Below, in pieces: positions 36,301 to 45,153 of a DNA stretch of 64,000 nt. The stretch is from Helicoverpa zea (taxonomy: Eukaryota > Arthropoda > Insecta > Lepidoptera > Noctuidae). The position numbers and the translations under genes are program-made. The stretch covers positions 5,952,001-6,016,000 of the forward strand of contig NC_061470.1 of assembly GCF_022581195.2 (NCBI RefSeq). Direction: 5' to 3'. Position 1 is the stretch's first letter. Each line of letters opens with the position of its first letter. A model generated the notes under the pieces. It saw nothing but the letters and a program-made list of their open reading frames with translations. It had not been told where the DNA came from and made no database searches.

Positions 36301-39300
36301 ATCCATGGCCTGACACTCCAAGCATTCCTTGATCGATGAACCCCTGCCACAAACAACACAACTCAACCAACCAACAACTACAAGCTCTTCCTCCACTGGC
36401 TTTCTGTATCATACTGGACTTAGATAGTACAATAGGAAAGTATATGTCACACATTTTCCCAGGAACTCCTAGCTGCTTGAAGACTTTACTAAGAACTACA
36501 CGACACGATAAATCAATAAATGAAAGGAGTCTTGTAAAATAAATTTTCTCCATTTTTCTGTATGCTTACCTACATATATGCCGGTAAATGAGACTTTCAG
36601 ATCTCTAAAAGCGATGAAAAATATAGCCAGTGAGCATGTTTGTAAATTAATTTAAGGTACAGGTAATATATCAAGTTCTGACATGAAAACATTCAGGAAA
36701 TTAATGTGTCCAATGGGACACTCCAGCACGTGGACTATGACCGAAATTAATAAATCTTGTTCAAGTTTATTTGGGACAAGCTAAAATATTGTTATACCTT
36801 TCTGCTAAAAGAAAGGTTCAAAAACAGTAATTTAATACTGAACTATTCCGTACAATGTTACAAGTTTTGGAGTTATAAGACACATAATATGGAAGTTGAA
36901 GTACCACGCATTTAAAAACTTATGATCATCACCAATAGGACCTTCTTTCATAACTTGTCATCATTGCTTTGAGATGGTCAACGAAATCACATGAAACCAA
37001 CCAAAATAATCGACTGCCACCTATCTGCCTTTCTGAATCTGACATTTACAAACGTAGACTACAAACGATTCTTAATAGGACCAGTTACGGCACATTAAGC
37101 ACCTACAAACCTCCAACTACCCGAGATTACCGAACAGCCGTTTAGTCAAAGGGCCTTTTGACTGTAATCCCTAGGGGATATTCAGAAGGTTAGTTTCGAC
37201 ATGTACAACGACAATGCGCCAGTGACCTGATTAGGTGTCATTACATTGCTTCTAACTAGGTCCTACAACGCGCAGTTTTAATGGATCAATAGATTTCATG
37301 GGGGTATTGGCGACAACGAAGTCTGGCTTGTGGAGGTCAAAGGGCAAAGGACTGCGATTCTGCGAAAAATGTGGATGACTACAGTAGAAACGAAGTAACT
37401 ATTATAGTAATCTGTTGTAGAAGAGCGAATTCAGAAGAAAGCAAATTCAAGCTAGTGAAAGCAAATGAAAGCATATGCAATTATGAAGAACAAAACGAAC
37501 TCTCGACGGAGGGCGTGCAGATAGGCCAATTAAAGGAATTGGATTCAAATCTAATTGGAGTCAAGTGGCGGTAGGCAGTGTAAAGCACTGTATAACAAGT
37601 TAACCTTTTGTTTCGAACGCAATCTTTAACCGAATATATTATAATAAGGCCCAGTAAAGGATACATGTATATTTTGAAATAAAAACAGTAGACATAATTG
37701 CCTTTTTGGACCACATGGTGAGTTATCCACTCTCTAGTCACTGTTACGCAAAAAAGCCCCGACTCTGAGTAGTATAGATTAGAAATATTTTAACCTGAAC
37801 ATTAAGACCCATCATGGATAAGCCCTTGAATAAACAAACAGCTTATCTCTGTTTAGTTTTTTCCGACTGTCACTCAAGACCCTTTTTATCAGGGCCTACA
37901 GTCGTAGCGGTACCAAGTTTAAAATGTCAAATAATTCAGGTCTACCGTTCCGTACACGCTGGAAAAGTTACCTCGAAGCGACGCAATAAAAAGTTCAGAT
38001 TTACTCGTTTTTGAAAAGTTTTTCAACGTGTCAACGTCAATATTAAAATTCAATGTTAAGTCTGTACCAACATAATATGCTGATATACGTAAATATTATT
38101 TACGTTATACAGCCGCTGACGGGTTAAATCGATTCATAATCTATTGTAAACTTGTACGTGTGTGCGAATTCATTGTGATCCAAGATATCGTTTCAATCGC
38201 TTGCGTGTACTTTTTGTCACAAAGATTGTAATCCAGAAGAAATGCTAACGACGGTTTTTTGAACCCATTGTGCTGAAAGGAGGTTAATGCTTTTCCGCGT
38301 GTGTACATTTGATTCGATCTCCGTGTAAATACAAATTGATTTTGTATTGACATCGATATAATGTATGAATTCTCATTGCGACAGAAAAGGAACAACTATT
38401 GAAGCTTGGAAGTTCTCAATCTGTCTCCTGGAAACGGGAAAACGAACTATTGTAAATTTACCTCAAATTATAGTACGACCAGTCCTAAGCAAATATAGTT
38501 AACATAATAAAAGGTATAGCGACCTTTGATCCGCTAAAACATGTCTTCTATATTTAGAATTAATTAGGTGGACCCTTCGTAAGCCGGCCGTGACATATCT
38601 GATACACAACGACTTTCTAAACATACCCCTCATTAAATCCTGACAAATATAGGCAAGTATTAAGACCTCAGATTTTTGCGTTGTGCTAAAAGCTTTTGAC
38701 ATACTCATTCTGGTAATACATTTTTGTTGGTAATGTTTGTTTGACTGCCATGTTGGTCTAGTGGTCGCAAGCACGGCTGCTGTGTGCGTGGTTTCGGTTT
38801 CGATTCCCGGGTCGGGCCGAAATCGCTTTGTGGGTTTTCTTAAACTTTCACAAAGCAGCCCGTAGTCTGGAAGTTGGTGATTAATTCACCCGTGCATCGG
38901 AGAGCACGTAAATGTCGGTCCTGCGCCCGATCTCTTTCCGGTCGTGTCGGATTGCCGTCCCATCGGGTTATGAGAGTGAAGGAATAGGGAGTGCATTGTG
39001 TCTGCGCAAATGCTCGTGCACTATAACATGTCCTGCGCAGCTGGCTGATCTCGTTAAGTGAGAGCAGCCGCCGTGGCCGAAAACGGCCGTGGACGCCATT
39101 ACATTTTTGTTTGTCTACGTACTTACGTCAATGACATCTATTGTAAAAGAGGCAAGTGTGTTTAGAGTCTTTAGAACATCCAGAGACTATTTACAACTAA
39201 CTTAACATCTATTCTCCAATCTTTGTATGGTCTCACAACAATAATATACAACTAAGTTTATGTTGCTAATATCTCTTCGTATGGTTTCGAAACACATAGG

Positions 39301-42300
39301 TATCTCACAGATCAAACAATTTTGAATGCAATGACAACAAATATGACAAAATGGCCCCGAACTTTGACCTTTAGGCGTCCGTGGACCGTTTGATATGAAA
39401 GTTAGATTTTACGGTCCGCTCTGGGTTTCTGCATAAATGTTTTATGGCTGAGGTATTTTTAACAGCACATTTCCTACAGAGAAGGATGGATGAAAATAGG
39501 AGAGGCCTTTGCCCAACAGTATAACGAAAGTGCCAATGGCTGGCAGATCAGATCCAAATATCGCCTGAATCTTAACCCATGGACATTAATGACTACTTAA
39601 TTATCTGCATTCATCACATATAGGGCTGCCATCCGTCCGGGTTTCCCCGGATTTGTCCTCGTTTGGAGGCCGTCCGGGGGCCGTCCGGGCGGGGTTTCAA
39701 GAAGTGTCCGGGGAAAACCCGGACACTTTTCATGTAACGAAGCACCTCATTGAATTTAAGTATATGTTAATAGTAAATGGATTACAAATTAGGTATTATT
39801 TTGTTTTAAAAAAATCGTACTCGTTCGGGGAAAAAATGCGATTTACGCCAAATGTCCGGATTTTTTTAATGTTTGTCCGGGTTTGGCGAAATTCGAGATG
39901 GCAGCCCTAATCACATATGATCTTCTCCTTATATGTGACAAAATGTCAATTGTTTTCCTCCTACAAGTTATAGGAAATGAAAGTTTTAAATTACTTCCTA
40001 CTTTTTAATGGCGACATCTACATGGCCTTTTACTGAGCAATTAAGTAATATTGTCACAACAAATGTGACGAAATGCATCACTTATGACGTGGAAACGATG
40101 TCATTTATAATTGTGGACTTTTTAAGTTGTTAATTAGGAGAAAGTGCAAAAGACTTCAATGTTATTGCGTAAAAGTCTTGCAGCCCGAAACGGCTCTATC
40201 ATTTGCTGACGCCAATAACAGATTCTGCAATTTTTGACAGTTAGACAGTTTTATAATTTTAACCATGAAGAAAACACATAGCCAATTAAAATCCATCTGA
40301 ATTGAAAGCTCTATTTAAATAATACTTAAGAAACTGTAAACATCTTTAACTTAAACTGCAAAGAAAGCCACACTTTACTAATTGACATTACTTAACCTAC
40401 ATCCAGACTTTCGCATAATTAAGACATTAATGAAGGAACGTGAGCATTCGTCGTGTCGCCCGCCACAGGATCGATAAATGTTACAAAATAGACACGGCTG
40501 CCCGTTGCCTAGAGACCAATCTTATTTCCACTCTACTCTACAGAATGGCCTTAAAAAGGAATTTTCTGCTCAATAAATGCTAATTAACTATCGGTCGCTT
40601 TGAATAATTCTTTGAAATCATTAACAGTTTGGTAAATAACTGGGATGTGGTATGTATTTTTGAAAGAGGTCGTCTCAACATTTTGGGGTTGCGAAAGAGT
40701 CTAATCTATACTGTTTTAGATTCGATACTACGAATAGGGGTTTGTGAGTTATCTTATAGTCATGTTTTTTTGGAATAACTATTCTAAAATCCTACTCCGG
40801 TTTCAGATGCGGACAATATCTTTCTTAATCTCTACTACATAATAAAACGGCAAAGGTACCTATACTACAAGCAAAACGGGATTTAAACCATTTCGGTTTC
40901 CAGCTACGTTTTAAATAGGTAATTTGGATTTACATGACAATAGAATTTGAAGGTCCCGTCGGTGACTGTACTCAAACACTGTAATAATTAAATACAAAAC
41001 AATGCCTACCACAGTATTTAGAGTTACTTAATTAAAGTGAAACAACACTGGAATAAACTAAACAGTTATTTGTTAACGTAGTCTCTAAGGACCACAAGAG
41101 AGGTCGTGAATTTATTAAGTTCAAACGCCAACTTTGTGGGTAAAAGGACAAAGACTTTGAAATTGTAAAGGACTACTTTCTGTCCAAAACTACTAAATAA
41201 AAAGGCAGGTACTATTTGTCAGTGGTAACATTTACCTATTTAGTAAAAAAAGGAAAATAAGCATACAATAAAATTCTCTTTCTATACCTAAGTCCCTATT
41301 AGCCATTGAAAGGAAAAAAAAACCGGCCAAGTGCGAGTCGGACTCGTGCACGAAGGGTTCCGTAAATTACAGTTAAATCAACCTATCTCAAAAACTATAA
41401 GAGATACTTTGATCAAACCAAAAATCGTTGAAAGAGTTAATTAGCATGCATCACCTCTATTTTTTTTAGAATTTTATACCCCGTAGTTATAAAAATAGAG
41501 GGGGGGGGACATACTTTTTACGACTTTGAGAGCTGATATCTCAAAAACCGTTCACTTCGTCACAGAAAAATGTTTTTTAGAAAACTTTATATCATTTTAA
41601 AAGACCTTTCCATTGATACCCCACACGGGTATGTACATCGAAAAAAAAAATTTCATCCCTCAGTTACATGTATGGGGGGCCCCACCCCCAATTCTTTTTT
41701 TTACTATTTAGTGTCATATTTTTGTAGCGGTTCATACAACACATATTCCCATCAAATTTCATCACTGTAGTACTTATAGTTTCCGAGTAAATCGGCTGTG
41801 ACAGACGGACAGACGGACAGACGGACAGACGGACATGACGAAACTATAAGGGTTCCGTTTTTGCCATTTTGGCTACGGAACCCTAAAAAAGGCTGCATGG
41901 CAGCTCCGATTTCCCAGTAATCCTTCAAACGGCATTGAAAACCTCTAATATGCCATTTGCCTTACTATATTACCATCAACGTGGAATCTGATCAAAAGGT
42001 CTAAGGGCCAAACAAAATATACAAATAAATTCAAGAGCCTTTTAAGGACTTATTTCGTTTCAGAGCAAATAATGTCAGCTTACGAATTTACCAGGAATTT
42101 GATTAAACGTTTGATGTTCTTCAAAGAATGTTATTGGGAGCGTGACTTTCAGCCTTGTTTGAGATCCAACGAATTGACGAAACGACGGAAAGGGATTTCA
42201 GTGCAGTTCTTGGAACCGCTAGTTTTATTTTGCCCCTAAAAGCTTTTGAAGGACAGGTGTAAAAATCCTGCCCATTACCATCCAACGTTATTGTGCCAGT

Positions 42301-44653
42301 AAAAGGTAAAAGTCGTACCTCTACCGTCCAGCTTTAAATCTAAGCAGTGATATCTGCACCCATAAAGGTGGTCAGATCGACCATAAAAGCTTATTACGCG
42401 AGCTGATGCTATTGGACTTTAATCCTTCCATCTAAATCATTAAAATTATCACGGCTTTTCAAAGTGTATGTCACATTAAACGATGCAATTTCCCTTGTTA
42501 ATTCTTACATGATTTATAGCTGATTATCAGCTACGGCGGTTGCTCTCATATAAGGTGATTGGCGCAGGAATGCTTGTGCACTATAATTCTTTCTTAAATA
42601 CGTCGTAACATAGCGAAAAGTCGCATTTCTATTGTCGCTTTGTTTCTCCTATCGACTATTGATAACACCTGCAGTTAGGAGCAGGGTCCAATAATAATAA
42701 TTGGCTGCACAAAAAAGGATGGCTTTATGGCTCATTGTTTTCTCCATCGCGCATTATGAAGAAAGTTTCTGTTAAGGAATTGGGTAATTGTAACACAATG
42801 AATATTTAAATGGAAGGAAGTAATCATGGTGGATTAACCATTGTTTTTTGCTCAACCTTATATGGAGACAATTCATATGAAAGGCTTATAGTTCAAGATA
42901 TGGAAGTGATACATGACATCTTTGGCAAACGCAAAATGCTGGTTGTCATGGTTCTAGACACGATTTTCTTAACAAAAAAACATTTAAAAAATACAGGCTT
43001 AACTTGTCTGTGAAGATCTTTTATGCACGCTTAGTTAGTGACATACCCATAGTTGGCCTAGTAACTGGTTAATTACCACATATATTATTATTATACGTAG
43101 TGCAGTGCCAGAAAAAAACCTGGATCTATTTAACCAGTCATAATATGAATTTAAAATGTTCTTTAACATAATTTATGGTACCCAAATGTTAAATATTCCC
43201 AAATGTGGTTTTGAAGGCTAACCAAAATATGAATAATGTATTAAAATTACCAGTTGAGGTGTTACCAAGATATTATTAATATCCTATAATGTTACCATGG
43301 TACCTGGTAAAACAGATCTATGAAGCAAGATTTTATTAAATTGGAACATACATTTCTGTTAAATCTACCTAGGATATACTTTAGCTTCCTGAACTGACTA
43401 TCTCATACCTTCACAGTTCACTCAGTCTATGAATAATAAATATATATTGAGAAGCCATATTTGTTGATTTAGAGATACTCTAAACTAGCAGTGTCCTGCA
43501 ATTTTATGCTTTGATACCGGGCAAAAAGGAACCATCTTTTATCTATGTCTACTGGAGTATCTGTGTACCACATGACATTAGAAGCATTAGATAGGGCAGT
43601 CGCTCCTTGTAAAGCACTGGTACTCAGCTACATCCGGTTAGACTGGCAGCCAACCCCAACATAGTTGGGAAAAGGGCAAGGAGGATGAGGATGACATGAC
43701 ATTAAATTTAGTCCAGCAGTTTTGCAACTACAACAGATTATAATATTGGTCAGGATGATTGGCAACTGATATAGGCAATTTGGAAAAAAGGTGCTAGACA
43801 GTCATAAAAATGATAAGGTGCATTATGATATTTTTTTATATTTGTGTCATGCTCACATATTGTAATATACATTTTAGGTAAAGGCAAGGTTAGTACAGCA
43901 TAATAGTACTGAATTGGATCCCTGCATGTAGTATTTATTGAATCAAATCATAGTAAACATTTCAATACTTAAAATCTGAAATCACACATGTGCTATAAGT
44001 AATAATATCAATGAATATATTACTCAATTAAATACAGAAAAGTTCAAAATTTATAATGCTTTTAATATTTGAATAATGTAATAAATCAAGGCCAGAGGTC
44101 ATCCACAATTGTATTATAATAAAATTATCACTCTAAAAAATGTATACTTAAATCGCTCTGACTATTTTCAGTCATGCTTGCAGCTAAGTAAATATTTCAC
44201 AAAGAATTCATTACTTTCTGAATGAAAACAAAGAAAATTACATTTTCTTTACATGAACAAATAATTTCAAACATTTATAAGGCAAGTTTCATGTTTTAAA
44301 TAGTCGAATGAGATAAAATATAGACACTGCATTATTAAATTAATAGAAAATGGTACTCACAGGACTTCTGCGCTTTGCTTTAACTCGTCAGTCTTCAAGA
44401 TTCGGTTGTCAAACAGTTCCGGTCCATTTTTTCTGCATGAGTAATATTTCTCTATGCACGCCTTCGTCTTATCCATGTCCCCGTAACAAGCATTATAGAA
44501 CAACACTAATTGTTTATCCGACAGATCCTTAGGCACATATTTTGATTTATCCAGTTTCTGTGTCCAGCTACGTAACTCATTGATATCTTCCTGTGAGAAT
44601 TTATCCATGGCTGCTGTGGCCTCATTGTAGTCAAACTCTAAATCCACAGACAT
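15311..44653 (-). CDS. CRAL-TRIO domain lipid-transfer protein (alpha-tocopherol transfer protein-like), 5 exons, 301 aa
   Basis: Coding exons on the minus strand: 44361-44653, 28601-28725, 18239-18335, 17353-17494, 15311-15559. All have GT..AG borders and matching phases, giving 906 bases and 301 residues. Residues about 1-100 (MSVDLEFDYNEATAAMDKF onward) are the helical CRAL-TRIO N-terminal part. Residues about 120-260 form the lipid-binding CRAL-TRIO fold, with FLFDMRGVKFGHL (exon 3), AIHVLNTEPVLDKLM and FMDKKFFDM (exon 4) and ALPPDYGG (exon 5), the signature order of insect alpha-TTP-like proteins. The family consists of cytosolic carriers of small hydrophobic ligands such as tocopherols, retinoids or phosphoinositides. 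The ligand here cannot be inferred. Length is typical. Introns 1 and 2 are 15.6 and 10.3 kb and packed with mobile elements. The gene starts 500 bp from the divergent SLC13-like gene. The family assignment is firm; the orthologue is not known. Confidence 0.92.
15560..17352 (-). other. CRAL-TRIO intron 4
   Basis: 1.8 kb, AT-rich. It carries only a SINE tail scrap at 16,436-16,466 ('gctgggaaaaggctaagcag'). Nothing else is recognised. Confidence 0.7.
17495..18238 (-). other. CRAL-TRIO intron 3
   Basis: 0.74 kb, AT-rich, nothing recognised apart from the acceptor and donor. Confidence 0.75.
19105..19245 (+). repeat. Interspersed repeat A, degenerate copy
   Basis: 'tattataaagctgatgaaaa', 'gctaatctcaggtcgag' and 'ccagttttagatagcccttt' match the order of blocks in the copies at 45.2 and 58.2 kb. 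Confidence 0.5.
19660..19860. repeat. Palindrome-containing repeat-like segment
   Basis: GC-richer than its surroundings and rich in 'ctcgctacgctcg'-type phrases. ATTGAAACAC and GTGTTTCAAT face each other around 19,758. The phrasing is typical of an interspersed repeat, but only one copy is in the window. Confidence 0.3.
22693..22765 (-). repeat. SINE-tail fragment with trinucleotide run
   Basis: A (atc/gtc)n run followed by 'gtccactgctgaacataggc', a phrase also found in variant form at 50,750-50,775 ('cccactgctgggcacaggcc'). Confidence 0.55.
22955..23160. repeat. Interspersed repeat B
   Basis: The blocks 'gagggagtgtcagactttta' and 'agagccgcagtaactctttc' recur, diverged, at 34,500-34,580 and at 49,280-49,420. 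A short direct phrase 'ttggttcaccaacc' occurs at both ends of this copy. Confidence 0.5.
24077..24307. mobile_element. 231-bp foldback MITE, copy 1
   Basis: Begins TATAGTTCGGCCATTCAGAG and ends with its reverse complement. The terminal inverted repeat extends about 60 bp (through 'gaactgacgacgtaa'), leaving a loop of roughly 110 bp with no coding capacity. The outer TATA may be target sequence. The copy at 26,116 appears to differ by a single base. Confidence 0.88.
24312..25662. mobile_element. Nested foldback element carrying a GC-rich core
   Basis: Two levels of inverted repeat. A 42-bp perfect pair (24,312-24,353 with 25,621-25,662) encloses a second, imperfect pair of about 70 bp starting TATATATGTTATGGACCA near 24,647 and mirrored at about 25,550-25,620. 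The inner arm has its own palindrome, CGGGCATTAT / ATAATGCCCG, at 24,675-24,696. The core (about 25,042-25,401) is strikingly GC-rich and is shared, in opposite orientation, with the element at 32.6-34.0 kb. The whole lies between the twin 231-bp MITEs. No transposase is encoded. Confidence 0.75.
25042..25401 (-). repeat. GC-rich core module, copy 1
   Basis: About 360 bp matching 33,260-33,622 in reverse complement, from 'aaatataacacatcccatat' to the 'cgtcattaagttc' region. Both copies keep an open frame with the phrases AGQPQPRRRA and FELHSRGRADKTTWS, but neither has a convincing start or family match, so it is recorded as a repeat module. Confidence 0.75.
26116..26346. mobile_element. 231-bp foldback MITE, copy 2
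   Basis: Same length, ends and orientation as the copy at 24,077. The only difference I see is 'gtaataaca' in place of 'gtaactaca' just inside the left arm, so the two are very young or were copied together. Confidence 0.88.
27598..27753 (+). repeat. Interspersed repeat A, copy
   Basis: 'gatctcaggaactcctggtc', 'ataggctactttttattcag' and 'gaaaccgctggaagaagcta' match the 45.2- and 58.2-kb copies. The left end is missing. Confidence 0.65.
28470..28515. repeat. Perfect 20-bp hairpin
   Basis: ATTTTATCCTAATCGAAGAC is followed by six bases (ATCCCG) and then its exact reverse complement. It lies inside intron 2 of the CRAL-TRIO gene, about 85 bases past the exon 2 donor. Confidence 0.8.
28812..29025 (-). 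repeat. Interspersed repeat A, full-length-like copy
   Basis: Runs from 'ctagccgtttcccacggttc' through 'ataaaatatagcctatgttc' and 'gatccagtagtttttgagtt' to 'taatattagtataaa', the same block order as at 63,270-63,470. Confidence 0.7.
29165..29350 (+). repeat. Repeat with (TCTGTATG)n microsatellite
   Basis: A tetra/octanucleotide run of TCTG/TATG units at about 29,278-29,315 is followed by 'cgctaatcttccgaactact', which resembles repeat A. Probably a related SINE-like element. Confidence 0.5.
29410..29945 (+). repeat. Tandem array, unit about 122 bp
   Basis: The phrase 'gaagatctraaacacctgat' recurs at 29,535, 29,657, 29,779 and 29,903, with a diverged unit at 29,422. Spacing is 113, 122, 122 and 124 bp. 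The two middle units are nearly identical. No coding potential. Confidence 0.85.
30115..30925. repeat. GC-richer, repeat-like segment of unknown class
   Basis: This stretch is clearly less AT-rich than its flanks, with phrases such as 'cacctgccgatgacaatg' and 'gggggacagtatactctccc'. The phrase 'atatctcattattatt' occurs near both ends (about 30,180 and 30,900). It adjoins a SINE. It may be an untranslated part of a non-LTR retrotransposon. The open frames over 30,625-31,122 have no family likeness. Confidence 0.35.
30927..31310 (-). mobile_element. tRNA-headed SINE, diverged full copy
   Basis: Blocks in the same order as the 34.8-kb copy, from 'gagcctttgtcccaattatg' to 'ctacccactaaaccaccacg', whose reverse complement is the tRNA-like head. 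Diverged at many positions. Confidence 0.8.
31833..31990 (-). repeat. tRNA-headed SINE, partial copy
   Basis: 'gccttttcccaactatgatg' to 'aacccaataccccttggct'; the tRNA-like half is missing. Confidence 0.75.
32056..32165 (-). repeat. tRNA-headed SINE, partial copy
   Basis: 'atctactttgttgggatcaa', 'ctgaataccagtgttttaca' and 'gcctatctgacc' match the SINE tail half. Confidence 0.65.
32568..34020. mobile_element. 1.45-kb foldback element with ~198-bp terminal inverted repeats
   Basis: The left arm (about 32,571-32,768, starting TTACCGTAAGATTACAAACA) is mirrored by the right arm (about 33,822-34,019) with few differences. The 8-bp direct repeat ATATGTAT flanks the element (32,560-32,567 and 34,021-34,028), consistent with an 8-bp target duplication. 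The middle contains the GC-rich core module (33,260-33,622) also found in the foldback element at 24.3-25.7 kb. There is no transposase-like frame, so it is non-autonomous. The superfamily cannot be fixed from the ends; 8-bp duplications are typical of hAT elements. Confidence 0.82.
33260..33622 (+). repeat. GC-rich core module, copy 2
   Basis: Matches 25,042-25,401 in reverse complement at an estimated 90% or so by eye. GC-rich patches ('ggctccggcgctgcggggct', 'cgcctcgcccctccgcgcct') stand out against AT-rich arms. Confidence 0.75.
34500..34585. repeat. Interspersed repeat B, fragment
   Basis: 'ggccgctgtgactctttcga' and 'acaattccgaagccccgg' match the repeat at 22,955-23,160. Confidence 0.5.
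34807..35197 (-). mobile_element. tRNA-headed SINE, intact copy with 16-bp target duplication
   Basis: The direct repeat ATTTCAATCAATTTCA flanks the element exactly (34,791-34,806 and 35,198-35,213). On the minus strand the head reads 'ggtggcctagtgggtaaagg' (A-box-like) and 'gcgggtccgatcccaggtc' (B-box-like), as in tRNA-derived SINEs. The tail at the left end is a short (tga/atg) run. At least eight other full or partial copies occur in the window. The flanking duplication shows a genuine retrotransposition event, probably fairly recent. Confidence 0.9.
36040..36270 (-). repeat. tRNA-headed SINE, strongly diverged copy
   Basis: 'catctgcctaggcttttgcc', 'gagcgactgcctttctgacc' and 'gactacccgtaacgattgcc' keep the SINE block order with deletions between them. 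Confidence 0.6.
38750..39107 (+). mobile_element. Second SINE family, tRNA-like head
   Basis: The head has an A-box-like 'tggtctagtggtcgcaagca' (from about 38,753) and a B-box-like GGTTTCGATTCCC (38,796-38,808). The body runs through 'gggttatgagagtgaaggaa' and ends near 'ccgccgtggccgaaaacggc'. It is GC-rich and about 350 bp long. No target duplication could be fixed. Confidence 0.75.
39482..39532 (+). repeat. SINE scrap
   Basis: 'aggagaggcctttgcccaac' is a common phrase of lepidopteran interspersed repeats. Only about 50 bp remain. Confidence 0.4.
39621..39909. mobile_element. hAT-type MITE with 8-bp target duplication
   Basis: Terminal inverted repeat TAGGGCTGCCATC / GATGGCAGCCCTA, flanked by ATCACATA on both sides (39,613-39,620 and 39,910-39,917). 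The interior is 289 bp with 'gtccgggtttccccggattt'-type phrases repeated and inverted. An 8-bp duplication and short terminal repeats are the hallmarks of the hAT superfamily. No coding capacity. Confidence 0.9.
41318..41888. mobile_element. Lepidopteran interspersed repeat with (GACAGACG)n tract
   Basis: Starts 'ggccaagtgcgagtcggact' and ends 'tttggctacggaaccctaaa', phrases I recognise as a very common lepidopteran repeat. A (GACG GACA)-type microsatellite lies at about 41,803-41,836. The phrase 'gggttccgt' occurs near both ends. Family class not certain. Confidence 0.7.
43588..43695 (+). repeat. tRNA-headed SINE, tail fragment
   Basis: 'gggcagtcgctccttgtaaa', 'cagctacatccggttagact' and 'ccaacatagttgggaaaagg' match the SINE tail half in plus orientation. 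Confidence 0.7.
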
Positions 44654-45153
44654 CTTTACGTTTTTATTTATCTATTTTTATCGTAAATTGTATACGGATT
44701 TGTTTATATTCAACATACACCCAACCTCGAACGCGATAAATTGACAACTAATGAAAAAAAACAATTAATCCAACTGATAGATGTCGCTGGTATTGCCAGT
44801 TTTCAAAACATATTTCTACCAAGAACCAAGTATTGCGTTCAAGAGGCGTAGATTTATTTTCCATGTATACTTGTTATGTATTTGAGCTAATATTTCTTTT
44901 ATTACGTTCAATATAAATACAATGAAATATACCTGTAACCTGCCGCTAATTTACATATATTTTTTGTGAGGCTGTGGGAATAATAAATTGGAAACCAACG
45001 AGATTAAAATGTTCAGTCCTACGTTTTGTAAACTTGAATCTAAATAGCTTATAGATAAATTGCGACTAAGTTGTTACGTAAATTACTAACCTAAGGCTAA
45101 TTAGCGTAATATAAATTATACTTCTAGGAATTACTAATTATATACGTGCAACA
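44654..45153. promoter_or_regulatory. Divergent promoter region (CRAL-TRIO and SLC13-like genes)
   Basis: 500 bp separate the two start codons, which face away from each other. The stretch is AT-rich with no repeat match, so both promoters must lie here unless non-coding exons extend further. No core promoter element is assigned. Confidence 0.5.

Larger units (their letters stand above)
28726..44360 (-). other. CRAL-TRIO intron 1 (15.6 kb)
   Basis: The intron holds tandem 122-bp repeats, SINEs, the 1.45-kb foldback element, a hAT-type MITE, a tRNA-like SINE and a LINE-tail-like repeat, each listed separately. 36.4-38.7 kb, 39.95-41.3 kb and 41.9-43.6 kb show nothing I recognise. No nested gene was supported. 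Confidence 0.7.

Noticed and set aside
37371..37574. 67-codon frame on the plus strand in CRAL-TRIO intron 1
   Set aside because: Reads fairly hydrophilic and ends near a donor-like GTAGGC, but has no acceptor or promoter context and no recognisable motif.
38753..38820. Possible tRNA gene
   Set aside because: A- and B-box-like sequences are present, but no cloverleaf can be formed, and it is joined to a 350-bp SINE body.
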